The position numbers were made by a program, and so were the translations under genes. From NCBI GenBank assembly GCA_963841045.1, contig CAWJBD010000001.1, positions 248,001 through 312,000 on the forward strand: 64,000 nt of DNA, written 5' to 3'. Numbering within the stretch: position 1 is the stretch's first letter; each line of letters starts with the position of its first letter. Positions 7,560-16,172 of the stretch are shown here, one piece after another. The notes under the pieces were generated by a model. The model was not told the DNA's origin, did not search any database, and was given only the letters and a program-made list of their open reading frames with translations. Source of the stretch: Aalborgiella sp963841045 (GTDB lineage Bacteria; Pseudomonadota; Gammaproteobacteria; Burkholderiales; Burkholderiaceae_C).

Positions 7560-8429
7560 TTAGATATAGGTGAATGACCAAGAGCCGCGTTCGTAGGCCA
7601 CGTCAATGCCAGTGTTCGGACCTTGTGTTGTGATGTAAAAGTTAAGACGTTGACGAACTGCAAGGGTCAACGTGGCACCTGGGGCAATGGTGAAGACCTC
7701 AGAAGCCATACCACTGCCCGTGCATGATTCGTTTGAGAATCCGCCAGTCCAACACTGCATCAATGTGTATTGGGAATTGGTGAATGCTGCGTATGCTGCA
7801 CCGTTAACACTCCGCTCCGCATAGCCCAGCACACCGACTGCATCGCTTATTGCATCGTGAACTGCTGCTGCGCCGAAGTATTGAACAAGCAATTTGCGCG
7901 GAACAGACGCACTATTAGTAAACGTGCGAGTGACAACTGAGCCCAGTAAGTTTGTTCCTGCGGTGCGAGATACACCGTCAGCCCAGCTCACGTTTGTTGT
8001 AACAATCTCAGCCATGCCATAGGTTTGCATGTACGGAATCAGGCTGTCCACAGTGAAGGCATTTGCTGTGATTGCGGCTAGCAACTCCGCCCATGTGAAG
8101 CCCCAGCGTTCCCACTTCAGTGGGTTTGTTGACGGCTCGAAGTTCTGGTTAGCAACGCCACCCAGGATTGCTTTATATGACTTCTGGTCAACGGGTGATA
8201 TACAGCGGTCGCCGATTTGATAAAACTCCTCATCGTCCCAATCGGACAGACCGCGACGAGAGAGGTAACGCACCGCATTGGCTGCAAAGTTAAAGAACCA
8301 ATTGAAACGTTGGCGCGAAGGTGGTATGTCGGTGACAGGCCAGCCAACCTCAATTTCCGGATTTGTTGGTTGTGTTTTGTCGCCTGTATCTGCCCAAACT
8401 GGCAGAACTGGTGGTCTGGTAAGTGCCAT
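7560..8429 (-). CDS. Tail fibre / receptor-binding protein
   Basis: A 289-residue protein. The N-terminal part (MALTRPPVLPVWADTGDKTQPTNPEIEVGWP) is the conserved virion-proximal start seen in many phage tail fibres; it is followed by a segment RQRFNWFFNFAANAVRYLSRRGLSDWD. The C-terminal half is beta-rich. It follows the DUF2612 baseplate gene, the usual place for the first fibre gene. Confidence 0.72.
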   Translation of the reverse strand: MALTRPPVLPVWADTGDKTQPTNPEIEVGWPVTDIPPSRQRFNWFFNFAANAVRYLSRRGLSDWDDEEFYQIGDRCISPVDQKSYKAILGGVANQNFEPSTNPLKWERWGFTWAELLAAITANAFTVDSLIPYMQTYGMAEIVTTNVSWADGVSRTAGTNLLGSVVTRTFTNSASVPRKLLVQYFGAAAVHDAISDAVGVLGYAERSVNGAAYAAFTNSQYTLMQCWTGGFSNESCTGSGMASEVFTIAPGATLTLAVRQRLNFYITTQGPNTGIDVAYERGSWSFTYI

Positions 8430-8440
8430 CTAAACTCCTA

Positions 8441-9148
8441 TTAAAATTCGTTTGCAAATTTGCCGCCGTACGTGGCGCTGCCTTCTTCGCCAAATGTCTT
8501 TGCATTTGGTTGACCAAAAAAACCAAAATACGCATCTGAGTCGTATGTGATAAATTGGTCAATCAATACGCCTGTCGGTCTTGAAATCAAATCAAGGTCT
8601 CTTAGGATGACCTGCTCCCAAAACCGCAACTCACGCCCAACTGCAATTTGCATAGACATGACACCATGGCTATCGATTACAGATGTCGACCTGAAGAGCA
8701 TTTGCACGCCTGCAATCGCGTCTTCAAAATAGCCCTTGCTGTGGTTCTTAATAATCTTGGCTTTGAGTAGGAGCCTGTACTCTGGATCGGCCAGTACGGA
8801 CGATGCAAAAGCCGGCTCCGATTCGTCGCGGAAACGACCTCCAACACCGATAACACCCTCTTCGCCATACGGGAGAACACCTGGTTGTCCGTTGAAGCCA
8901 AAAAACACCACCGGTATCGCCAGCGGAATAATTCGACTGCGGCCAACAATGATGCCAATGACATCTAAATTCACACCCTCTGCAATGTCAATATCGACTT
9001 GCAAAGCCATTTTTTGAAACAGCGCCTCAATCTCAATTGAGTGCTGCAACAAGGCCGTGATGTACGCCCTGAACTTAGCGCTCTCGTAATACTGGAGCGC
9101 TACCCGAGACAAGCCGATCTCGGAATGGTCTATGGTGATAGCGCTCAT
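8441..9148 (-). CDS. Baseplate wedge protein, DUF2612
   Basis: A 235-residue protein, gpI-like in position. It has ALQYYESAKFRAYITALLQ and a VDIDIAEGVNLDVIGIIVGRSR segment typical of DUF2612. Two related GFNGQPGVLPYGEEG / GFFGQPNAKTFGEEG motifs flank the domain. It directly follows and overlaps the baseplate J gene (ATGA). Confidence 0.82.
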   Translation of the reverse strand: MSAITIDHSEIGLSRVALQYYESAKFRAYITALLQHSIEIEALFQKMALQVDIDIAEGVNLDVIGIIVGRSRIIPLAIPVVFFGFNGQPGVLPYGEEGVIGVGGRFRDESEPAFASSVLADPEYRLLLKAKIIKNHSKGYFEDAIAGVQMLFRSTSVIDSHGVMSMQIAVGRELRFWEQVILRDLDLISRPTGVLIDQFITYDSDAYFGFFGQPNAKTFGEEGSATYGGKFANEF

Positions 9149-10305
9149 GGTGCGACATTGACTGTGATGTTTGCTGTTGTAAATCGCGCCAATTGATTAA
9201 AGGCAATAGCAACATCGTCCTCTAGGGTTGGTGCAGGTGCCGTACCAATCAGCATTGTCGTAATGGAATGGCCAGGCACTACATTTAGACAATCGTATAA
9301 ACGCGAATGAATCACGTCCTTCCCTATGCGCTGGTTAGCAATAGTCCATGCTACCAATGCAGATTTCAGGCGGTCTGCGCCATCGGTAGGCCAACCGCTG
9401 AGCTTTGTGACATTCAGAATAACGTGTATTGGCACATCAGTTGGTCGGTCGAATTTGACTGTGTGTGAGTTACCCTGACTGTCAGTAACGATTGATGAAA
9501 CAGCGCCAACCTGAACCACGCCGAGCGTGATGCGGGTAAAAATCTGATTTGCAATATCTTGCGTCAACCCGCCGTCAACAACTACATTGACAGAGTGGGC
9601 GGGTAATCCGGTGATGGCCTGAACCGCACCAGTTGGGTTTTCGTAAACCTCACATTGCAGCACTTCTGGGATATTGGCTACAGCACCATAAAGAGCATCT
9701 ATGATTGATTGTGCAGGGGTTGATGTAGATCGAGCGCGTCGTATGCGCAGTTGCTCGTCTGTTTCTTCATCACGCCCTACGACTGCAGCAGCCGGATTTG
9801 TAGCTGTTTGCCAGCCATAAATCGGAGTGTTGATTTTGGTTACTGTGTTGATTGGACCAACTTTTGCGCCCATTTCAACAGCTTTGCAACTGATGGTGAC
9901 TTGTCCAGTGGCGCCAATCGTTGCTGCCGCAACAGTTTTAAATTGCGCTTTTGTAGCGGTACTACTGATTGCGCTGCCAGCTGGAATGACGGTTCCTTCC
10001 TGCCCAACACAAAGAACATCTACCGTACTGTAAGTGCCTCCAATTCGACGAATCCCGTTCAGTTGCACCAAGCGTGACAATGCCGCTCCTGTGGCTGAGT
10101 TTGGATTAAACCCGTGGTAAACGTCTTCGGCCAGTTGGTCTAAATTGCTGATGCTCTCCGCATAAATACCAAGCGTCTGGCCGTCGATTGTGTCGGGATC
10201 AAGGTCAATATCATCGCCAAATATTGAACGCATGGCGACTTGCAAGGTAGCTAATCGCTCGTCTAGTCGGCTGCGGTCGAAACCAGCGGCGGTTAATTGG
10301 GTCAT
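9145..10305 (-). CDS. Baseplate J-like protein
   Basis: A 386-residue protein. FGDDIDLDPDTIDGQTLGIYAESISNL near residues 30-60 and GVQRT-like GIRRIGGTYSTVDV, then DEETDEQLRIRRARSTSTPAQ, are hallmarks of the J family (P2 gpJ, T4 gp6). This subunit builds the baseplate wedge that triggers sheath contraction. It is coupled to the gp25-like gene before it and the DUF2612 gene after it. Confidence 0.9.
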   Translation of the reverse strand: MTQLTAAGFDRSRLDERLATLQVAMRSIFGDDIDLDPDTIDGQTLGIYAESISNLDQLAEDVYHGFNPNSATGAALSRLVQLNGIRRIGGTYSTVDVLCVGQEGTVIPAGSAISSTATKAQFKTVAAATIGATGQVTISCKAVEMGAKVGPINTVTKINTPIYGWQTATNPAAAVVGRDEETDEQLRIRRARSTSTPAQSIIDALYGAVANIPEVLQCEVYENPTGAVQAITGLPAHSVNVVVDGGLTQDIANQIFTRITLGVVQVGAVSSIVTDSQGNSHTVKFDRPTDVPIHVILNVTKLSGWPTDGADRLKSALVAWTIANQRIGKDVIHSRLYDCLNVVPGHSITTMLIGTAPAPTLEDDVAIAFNQLARFTTANITVNVAP

Positions 10306-10658
10306 TTGCTTACCTGTATGTCAATGGTTTCGTCGTAAATCGTGTTCAACGTTGCAGCCACCGTCAGCTTTCGAGTTTCTCTGTCGAAACTGGTCGAATA
10401 CTTCACGATGGCTGTGACGCCTTCTGTTTTCAGCATCGTTCTTCTAATGATGGTGTTGGTCAGCAGCAAACGCGTCGGTTTAACCATGATTTTTTGAAGC
10501 CATGGAACTCCTGCAGCTAGATCTAAAAACCACTCTTCTTGCAAAAGTAAAAGTCGTGTTTTTACGTTTTGAGCAACCGCCTCTGCACGCTCGGCATAGT
10601 CTGCCAAGCCATTGCCAAAGGTCATGTCGTGCCCCTCGGTTAAACGACGCACGATCAT
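10302..10658 (-). CDS. Baseplate wedge protein, gpW/gp25-like
   Basis: A 118-residue protein in the position and size of P2 gpW/T4 gp25, which nucleates the sheath. The ATG at 10658 overlaps the preceding stop (ATGA), while an internal ATG at 10625 has a strong GAGGGG ribosome-binding site; the start is therefore uncertain. The core (TRLLLTNTIIRRTMLKTEGVTAI) matches the conserved helix of this group. Confidence 0.75.
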   Translation of the reverse strand: MIVRRLTEGHDMTFGNGLADYAERAEAVAQNVKTRLLLLQEEWFLDLAAGVPWLQKIMVKPTRLLLTNTIIRRTMLKTEGVTAIVKYSTSFDRETRKLTVAATLNTIYDETIDIQVSK

Positions 10659-11485
10659 GGTATTGGATTCCCCGAGTTATTGATGCCGGTTGTGATGCCG
10701 CTGTGTTTGTGGTCTTTGCCGATGTTGATGCCGTCGTGCTTGACTGTCCCGCCTGTTTTTGCAAAATTGCCATCGCTATGGGTCACATTGCCTTTGATAT
10801 TGATTTGAGTGAACTCAATATTCAGCGTCGTACCCTTTAGGTTCATGGTTGGCGCTTCGCCATTTAGAACGTCGTCAGCCTTGGCCGTTATGGTTGGAGC
10901 CAGCGCCTCAATTAGCGTTGTTGCAGTTGCCCGGATGGTTGGGGCTTTTGCGTCCACAAGCACAGATGCGTGCACCTCAATCGTGTCTTCCTTGACTTTG
11001 ACGTAAGACGTGCGCAATGGAGAGCGAACATCAATGCCGTCCATTTGGAAGTCTTCAATCACCAAAGGAAGGCTATTCAAGCCCACGAACGCAATACCAT
11101 CACTCATATCATGAGTGCGGTAATCGTCCGGCTCTTGCGTTTCACCCTCCAGCGCCCACAAATCAATGCAGCGTTGCGAGAAAAACAGCATGCACTCATC
11201 GCCAGGGAATACAGGCCATGTGATGAAAAATCTGTTCCCACTTGGAAACATTACAGGCACATCCACACAAAGCGGCAAATCGATTGCCCCTTTGGTAGTG
11301 AATATCGTTTTAATGGCCGGCTGTACCTCTGCCCACTGTGTGCCCGGATCGAACTTCACAATGATGCCCGGAATACAGGTATTAACGTCTTTTAAGCGGT
11401 TCTCAAATTGAGCAGCGTGCGCATCATTTTGCTCGTTCGAAAGCTGCTCGTCACGCTGCCGTTTTTTATAAAGCTCTGGATCCAT
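10655..11485 (-). CDS. Gp138-like baseplate spike protein
   Basis: A 276-residue protein, start ATG at 11485 with GGAG 8 nt upstream. N-terminal OB-like domain: CIPGIIVKFDPGTQWAEVQPAIK and FPVFPGDECMLFFSQRCIDLW, as in the Gp138 N-terminal family. The C-terminal half has repeating Ala/Thr beta-helix-like motifs and ends with HDGINIGKDHKHSG, a histidine-rich metal-binding tip like that of phage spike proteins. It would puncture the outer membrane on contraction. Confidence 0.85.
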   Translation of the reverse strand: MDPELYKKRQRDEQLSNEQNDAHAAQFENRLKDVNTCIPGIIVKFDPGTQWAEVQPAIKTIFTTKGAIDLPLCVDVPVMFPSGNRFFITWPVFPGDECMLFFSQRCIDLWALEGETQEPDDYRTHDMSDGIAFVGLNSLPLVIEDFQMDGIDVRSPLRTSYVKVKEDTIEVHASVLVDAKAPTIRATATTLIEALAPTITAKADDVLNGEAPTMNLKGTTLNIEFTQINIKGNVTHSDGNFAKTGGTVKHDGINIGKDHKHSGITTGINNSGNPIP

Positions 11486-11487
11486 TC

Positions 11488-12384
11488 TTACTCCAAAAAG
11501 AGGCAAACGGATGTGCTAACCCATTCTTTCTCGCGGTTATCGCCCTTGTGTTTTAGATTCAAAATCTTATAAAGACCGGTCGCATCTTCGCGCTTACTCC
11601 CGCCAAGTTGGCTACGCCGTTTGGCTCCCTCGCCCTTCTTATCGGCGCTTTTTCCCTTTTTCTCATTGATGGTTGACCTATCCAGTTCAACCCGACCATT
11701 TACCCTGAGAAGATTGTTCATCAAGCATCGAACTTCTATGCCTTTGTCCGTGACAGTTGGGCTTCCAAGCATGCCTGTTTCTTTATTGACCACAACCACA
11801 TCAGGCAAGAAGTCATCAACGCCAATCATGTCCAACTCGCCATTTTGAATCGACCAGTTGATGCCGCATTCTTTGCTGACGTTATCCAAAGCCGAACGGC
11901 TGTTGCTGGTGACCACTTTGCCGCGCAGGTACACCTTTGATGGCACAGCGATCGTGCCGCGATTGGTGTTGCCAACACCTTGAAAGCTGTCGATGGCTGC
12001 GTCAATAATGTCTAGATTGGTGCTGCCAGCTGCAAACGTCGTGTTGATGGTCGCCAGCCGATAGTCTTTGTCGCCATCACTGGCAACTATTTCGGTAATG
12101 GTGTCTGTCTTTTCACGGTATCGGTAAACATGCTGAATGTTCCCCCGAAATATCATGCCGATATTGTCTTTGTAACCGGCGTTTAGAATGACCTCGTCAA
12201 ATTCTTCTTTGATTTGTGCTTCGTGCTCTGGCGTTAAATTGAAGATGCGAATCTTCGCTTCATTGGGTGCTGATTCGACTGTTTTTTCCACCTCGAATTG
12301 AACGCGCAGGTCTTTAATTGAAAGCCCAGCGCCACCGCTGCCGAGAATCACCTCAACTTCTCGAATCCATTGACGAACGCCCAT
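11488..12384 (-). CDS. Baseplate hub protein
   Basis: A 298-residue protein with LRVQFEVEKTVESAPNEAKI and IFNLTPEHEAQIKEEFDEV at the N-terminus, typical of the gp27/gpD-like hub proteins of this phage group. It sits between the baseplate plug and the spike gene. A Lys/Gly/Arg-rich loop is near residues 240-265. Confidence 0.75.
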   Translation of the reverse strand: MGVRQWIREVEVILGSGGAGLSIKDLRVQFEVEKTVESAPNEAKIRIFNLTPEHEAQIKEEFDEVILNAGYKDNIGMIFRGNIQHVYRYREKTDTITEIVASDGDKDYRLATINTTFAAGSTNLDIIDAAIDSFQGVGNTNRGTIAVPSKVYLRGKVVTSNSRSALDNVSKECGINWSIQNGELDMIGVDDFLPDVVVVNKETGMLGSPTVTDKGIEVRCLMNNLLRVNGRVELDRSTINEKKGKSADKKGEGAKRRSQLGGSKREDATGLYKILNLKHKGDNREKEWVSTSVCLFLE

Positions 12385-12386
12385 GC

Positions 12387-12701
12387 TTAACCTTCTTCTG
12401 GACTAAACCAAATCAACTTAACCCGCGTCCCCAAATCATCCGATGTCGCATCTTTACTTCGGTTGGACGTGTCTGATGCGATCAATCGGCCTATCCCCAA
12501 GTTATATGGCTGCAATAAGTCAGCGCCCAAAATAATCGGGATACTCTGAAGCAATACCGCTTTGGTGCTTGAGACAGCTAAATCAAACGTCCAAACACCG
12601 GACCGGCTGTTAAATTTGACATAGAAGTCATACTTCACGCGACCAAGCTGAACGGTGAATCGCTGAGATGGGTCGGGCGAAAGTGGTAGTTCGATAATCA
12701 T
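12387..12701 (-). CDS. Baseplate plug protein, DUF6983-like
   Basis: A 104-residue protein (MIIELPLSPDPSQRFTVQL...) with the YDFYVKFNSRSGVWTFDL strand pattern and PYNLGIGRLIASD of the phage baseplate plug family. It overlaps the Dit-like gene upstream. Confidence 0.75.
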   Translation of the reverse strand: MIIELPLSPDPSQRFTVQLGRVKYDFYVKFNSRSGVWTFDLAVSSTKAVLLQSIPIILGADLLQPYNLGIGRLIASDTSNRSKDATSDDLGTRVKLIWFSPEEG

Positions 12702-13303
12702 TTTTTAGCACTTGCCGGCGACGACCCAGTCACCCCTTTATAAGCATTGACCGCAGAGTTCAACAAACTAGATTTTTTTGTTCCGTCATTACCTGTTTTG
12801 GTATCGGTTTTCCCCTGCTGTTCGCCTTTTTCTTTTGTTTTGTCGGCTTGCTGTGCAGTGGCGCCAGATTTCCTCGGCGGGTAAGTTGTTGTCTCTGTTT
12901 CCACAATCAGCACTTCACGGAGCTGTGCTGTGAAGTAGAAAATTCCAGATGTGTCTTTGTTTTGTTGGGCACTGAAGCTGATGCACATCATGTTTTCATA
13001 GATGCGAAGTCCAGTCTGGACGTCGAACGGCTCCCGCTCCTGCTGTAGAAGCGAAAGCAGTTCATAGGCCGTTGTCGGTCGTTCATCACCAGTACCAAAG
13101 TCAGGGTTTCCACTTGGTAGCAATACCGCAGAAACGCCAGCCGTGATTGAAAGGCGCAAAGGCTTCATAAACGCATGGTCGGAAACGAGTGCGCCGGTCT
13201 CAATCGGGTTATCAGTGACCTCTAAGTCTGAAGAATGGTCTTCGACAAATGTCGCATCAAAAACCAAATCACCAATTGAACGGAATATTTTTACTTGATC
13301 CAT
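12698..13303 (-). CDS. Dit-like N-terminal tail protein
   Basis: A 201-residue protein. The N-terminal domain (FDATFVEDHSSDLEVTDNPIETGA and DHAFMKPLRLSITAGVS) is the pattern of Dit-like tail proteins of myoviruses with DUF3383 sheaths. The C-terminus (about 145-201) is a low-complexity Lys/Gly/Thr tail. It follows the tape measure gene and likely joins tail tube and baseplate. Confidence 0.75.
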   Translation of the reverse strand: MDQVKIFRSIGDLVFDATFVEDHSSDLEVTDNPIETGALVSDHAFMKPLRLSITAGVSAVLLPSGNPDFGTGDERPTTAYELLSLLQQEREPFDVQTGLRIYENMMCISFSAQQNKDTSGIFYFTAQLREVLIVETETTTYPPRKSGATAQQADKTKEKGEQQGKTDTKTGNDGTKKSSLLNSAVNAYKGVTGSSPASAKK

Positions 13304-15115
13304 TTACAACTGCTTTGCCGACTGGCCGTTACGCACTGAGCGCTTAATTTGGTTTTGAAATGCCTCACGCACCGACTCGCCAGCCTTTGCCGGATCGGTA
13401 CTGGTAACGTTAATCACAGTGCCCGTAATATTGGTTGTGTCATTGGTTGTGCTTGAAGCGTTATTGATGCCGCCAGCCGCATGTCCAATTAACCCGCCTG
13501 GTGCGCTCATGCCAACCATATCATTTGCACTCGGTGCTGCGTCCCTAGCAAGTGCGCTTCCGATATTGACGGATGCATCCGACATGCCAAACAATTGACC
13601 AACCTTGCTGATTGCCTCGGTCACCTTGTCGATGTAGCCCATGACCTTGTTTTTTGCCGCGTCAAACAACCCAGCCACATAATCCAGCGCCTCTTTTGCC
13701 TTTGTTTGTAGGATGCCAGTAAACAAAGCCCATGCTGACTTGAGCAAATCTGTTACTTCGCTCCAGTTTTCCCAAAGTTTATAAGCAGCGTATCCGACAG
13801 CGGCAACAGCGGCAATGACTAGCAACAGCGGCCAAGTTGCTGCAATTGTTGCAACAGCCATGCTGGCAAAACTGGCAATCCAACCTACCGCCAAACTTGC
13901 GCCACTTGCAAGAACTGATGCGACAACACCTAGAGATTTCCATTTCAGCGCCACGAGTGCTGCTGCAAATAGCGCAAGAGCAGCTTGCGCTATGTAGATT
14001 GCATAGGGGTAGTCTTTGCTAAGTTGACCAATAATTGTGTCGTTGCCTTCATAAAAATTGACAATCTCATCTATCAACAAAGCGATAGCGACAACCAATC
14101 CACCGATTAGAGCCACTGGCAAAATTGCAGCTGCATTAAACACAAACAATGCCTTGGCTGCTGTAGCTATAGCGCCACCAAGCATCGTAAAAAATAAGCC
14201 TGCTTGATAGGCCAACAGTACTGCCAAAGCAGCTCCAGCCGCCCATGTCACGATTTTGAATTGAGTGAGCCAGTTAAAAACGGATTTTCCAGCGTCAACA
14301 ATACGGCCTAACCAATCCCAAACTGTTGCCAATGTTGCAATAAAAACATCCAAACCAGCCGAAACCCAACTATCTGTTGCCTTTTTACCTGCCTTGAATA
14401 AGTCATTCCAGTAGGTCAAAACTCGCTCCATCACAGGGAATAGCTTGGCCGCAAGAACCTTGGTAAACACGCCTGCATTTCTTGTGGCTGTGTTCCAAAG
14501 TTTGACAACTTTGTCGGCTTGTGCGTACTGCTCCTCAGTCAGTGGGTTTGAAGCCTCCGCTTCTTCTTTGAGTTTCCTAAATGCAGCACTTCCTTTGCTG
14601 AGCAGAGGTATCAAGCTTTTATCAATACCCATCCGGCCGGCCAATGCCAGCTTTTCGCCAGCAGTCATGCCCTTCATGCGGTCGGCAACTTCACCAAGCA
14701 TGTCGTACGCACCCTTTACTTTTCCGGTAGCGTCCTTGGCTTGGAAGCCCAAGGTTTCAAATATCTTCGCACCACGGCCAACGCCAAGAGCAGCCTGACC
14801 AGTAACACTTGATAACCCTTGAATTGTCGATTGCATTGCAGCCATGCTGGAATCGTTCATGTCAGCAACTTTTCCGAGCGCAGCAACCTCACGCGCAGTC
14901 ATGTCAACGATGTCAGCAAAATCGCCTACATCATCCATTCCTTTTGCGACATTGAGTGCCATCGCGCCAAGCGCTCCAGCAGTCGCAGTCGCAATCGCAC
15001 CAACAGCCAGTACGCTAGCTCGTAAAGACGCAGTTTTGGCTTGAAATTGCTCTACTCCTTTTGTGTCGACTTGAAACCCAAGTCGAGCAAAGAAGCTGTC
15101 AATTACGCCTGTCAT
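13304..15115 (-). CDS. Tail tape measure protein
   Basis: A 603-residue protein. The N-terminal region (FFARLGFQVDTKGVEQFQAKTASLRA) begins a long helical domain, with several hydrophobic segments at about 290-330, 345-355, 380-395 and 405-445. Gly/Ala-rich membrane-like stretches are common in tape measures, which set tail length and may enter the inner membrane. It directly follows the tail assembly chaperone pair, as in most tailed phages. Confidence 0.9.
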   Translation of the reverse strand: MTGVIDSFFARLGFQVDTKGVEQFQAKTASLRASVLAVGAIATATAGALGAMALNVAKGMDDVGDFADIVDMTAREVAALGKVADMNDSSMAAMQSTIQGLSSVTGQAALGVGRGAKIFETLGFQAKDATGKVKGAYDMLGEVADRMKGMTAGEKLALAGRMGIDKSLIPLLSKGSAAFRKLKEEAEASNPLTEEQYAQADKVVKLWNTATRNAGVFTKVLAAKLFPVMERVLTYWNDLFKAGKKATDSWVSAGLDVFIATLATVWDWLGRIVDAGKSVFNWLTQFKIVTWAAGAALAVLLAYQAGLFFTMLGGAIATAAKALFVFNAAAILPVALIGGLVVAIALLIDEIVNFYEGNDTIIGQLSKDYPYAIYIAQAALALFAAALVALKWKSLGVVASVLASGASLAVGWIASFASMAVATIAATWPLLLVIAAVAAVGYAAYKLWENWSEVTDLLKSAWALFTGILQTKAKEALDYVAGLFDAAKNKVMGYIDKVTEAISKVGQLFGMSDASVNIGSALARDAAPSANDMVGMSAPGGLIGHAAGGINNASSTTNDTTNITGTVINVTSTDPAKAGESVREAFQNQIKRSVRNGQSAKQL

Positions 15116-15119
15116 GTTT

Positions 15120-15715
15120 TTACTTCCTAGCTTTAATCGCTTCTAACCGTCGTTGATACTCAGCCTCTTCGTCCATGGCTTCATGAAAATCAGCAAGGTC
15201 GTTAATGTTGTAAGTGCCGTCCTGCAATTCAACCAATCGGCACAGCGGCGGGTCACGCATGACCGGACGCATGATGTACCAATTTATGTTTGCTGACTGA
15301 ATTAGCTCTACGTCGGATTCAGTGCTTTTTCGGTACGTGATTTCAGCGCGTCCAAAAAATCCGCGTAGTTGAACCTCAGCCCTTCCCCGAAGGCTTCCCA
15401 CATTTCTGTGTTGCGGCCAACGAATGCGCTGTCAATACTGACGATTTTCTTGCCGTCGATGTTGGTGTACTCAAACACAACATTCATGACGCGCAGCAGT
15501 TCATCCGGGTCCATTTTTGCCGTCAATAGTCCGATGGCGGTAGCCATAACTGACAATTGACTATCTGCATCCTCGCCCTTGGCAGCGGTTGCCATTTTGA
15601 AGAATGGCTCACCAAGCACACGAGCAATTGCAACCTGAACCGGTACGGATTTTGTAGGTGGAATCATGCCGAACGAGTAAACCCGTCCGCCAATTTCTTT
15701 CTGATTTTCTGCCAT
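15120..15715 (-). CDS. Tail assembly chaperone, long form by -1 ribosomal frameshift
   Basis: The frame 15353-15120 has no good start of its own in the overlap and continues the short form in the -1 frame. The zero-frame slippery heptamer T-TTT-TTG lies at 15353-15359, where codons TTT-TTG can re-pair as TTT-TTT. The fused product would have about 198 residues (121 + 77). This is the lambda G/GT arrangement: same position just before the tape measure, same direction of shift. The long form recruits tail tube subunits to the tape measure. Confidence 0.75.
15308..15715 (-). CDS. Tail assembly chaperone, short form
   Basis: A 135-residue protein (MAENQKEIGGRVYSFGMIPPTKSV...), zero-frame product, ending at TAG 15308-15310. 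It is of the size of lambda gpG and coats the tape measure during tail assembly. It follows the tail tube gene. Confidence 0.8.
   Translation of the reverse strand: MAENQKEIGGRVYSFGMIPPTKSVPVQVAIARVLGEPFFKMATAAKGEDADSQLSVMATAIGLLTAKMDPDELLRVMNVVFEYTNIDGKKIVSIDSAFVGRNTEMWEAFGEGLRFNYADFLDALKSRTEKALNPT
15353..15359 (-). other. Programmed -1 frameshift site (T TTT TTG)
   Basis: The heptamer is in the right register (zero frame GAT-TTT-TTG-GAC). The zero-frame stop follows 14 codons later, and the -1 frame remains open for 77 codons up to the tape measure gene. Confidence 0.75.
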
Positions 15716-15717
15716 GT

Positions 15718-16158
15718 TTAAACCGCCACATCAGGTTGATCGCCAAGCAACATATCGAGCTGCTCAACCACAACTTCCCACTCCTGACTTCCAGCTTTGG
15801 CGCCACGCTTGATGTCGGCATGTTTTTTAATGTAGCCAACTGTGCCGTCTGCCGTGTCTTGGCGGTAGGTGTCCTGAAACTTAATATTGACAGGAACAAA
15901 AGTCTCGCTTCCACCGTCTTGTTGAGCAGATAGTTTGCTCAAAAAGGTATTGCTCGCACTGGTGTCCTGAAGTTTGAACTTGATGGTTCCTGATTTATCA
16001 GCGGACAGGCTGACCATCATGTTGCCACCTGCACCTATTTGGTCGCTTGCCGCGTCGCTGCGACGCGCAATTTCAATCACGTCGTCGCCCTCGGCAGCGC
16101 CCGTAATTTCAACACCGTTAATTAAAACGACTGTGTTTAGGAATGAGTAAACGCGCAT
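15718..16158 (-). CDS. Tail tube protein, DUF3277-like
   Basis: A 146-residue protein in the place of the tube subunit between sheath and chaperone genes. YSFLNTVVLINGVEITGAAEGDDVIEI and SGTIKFKLQDTSASNTFLSKL match the tube fold pattern of the DUF3277 family. It forms the inner tube through which DNA passes. Confidence 0.8.
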   Translation of the reverse strand: MRVYSFLNTVVLINGVEITGAAEGDDVIEIARRSDAASDQIGAGGNMMVSLSADKSGTIKFKLQDTSASNTFLSKLSAQQDGGSETFVPVNIKFQDTYRQDTADGTVGYIKKHADIKRGAKAGSQEWEVVVEQLDMLLGDQPDVAV

Positions 16159-16172
16159 ATTGTTGCTCCTGG

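Noticed and set aside
7310..7663. Minus-strand frame overlapping the DUF4376 gene
   Set aside because: Different frame, low protein quality; the DUF4376 frame explains the region.
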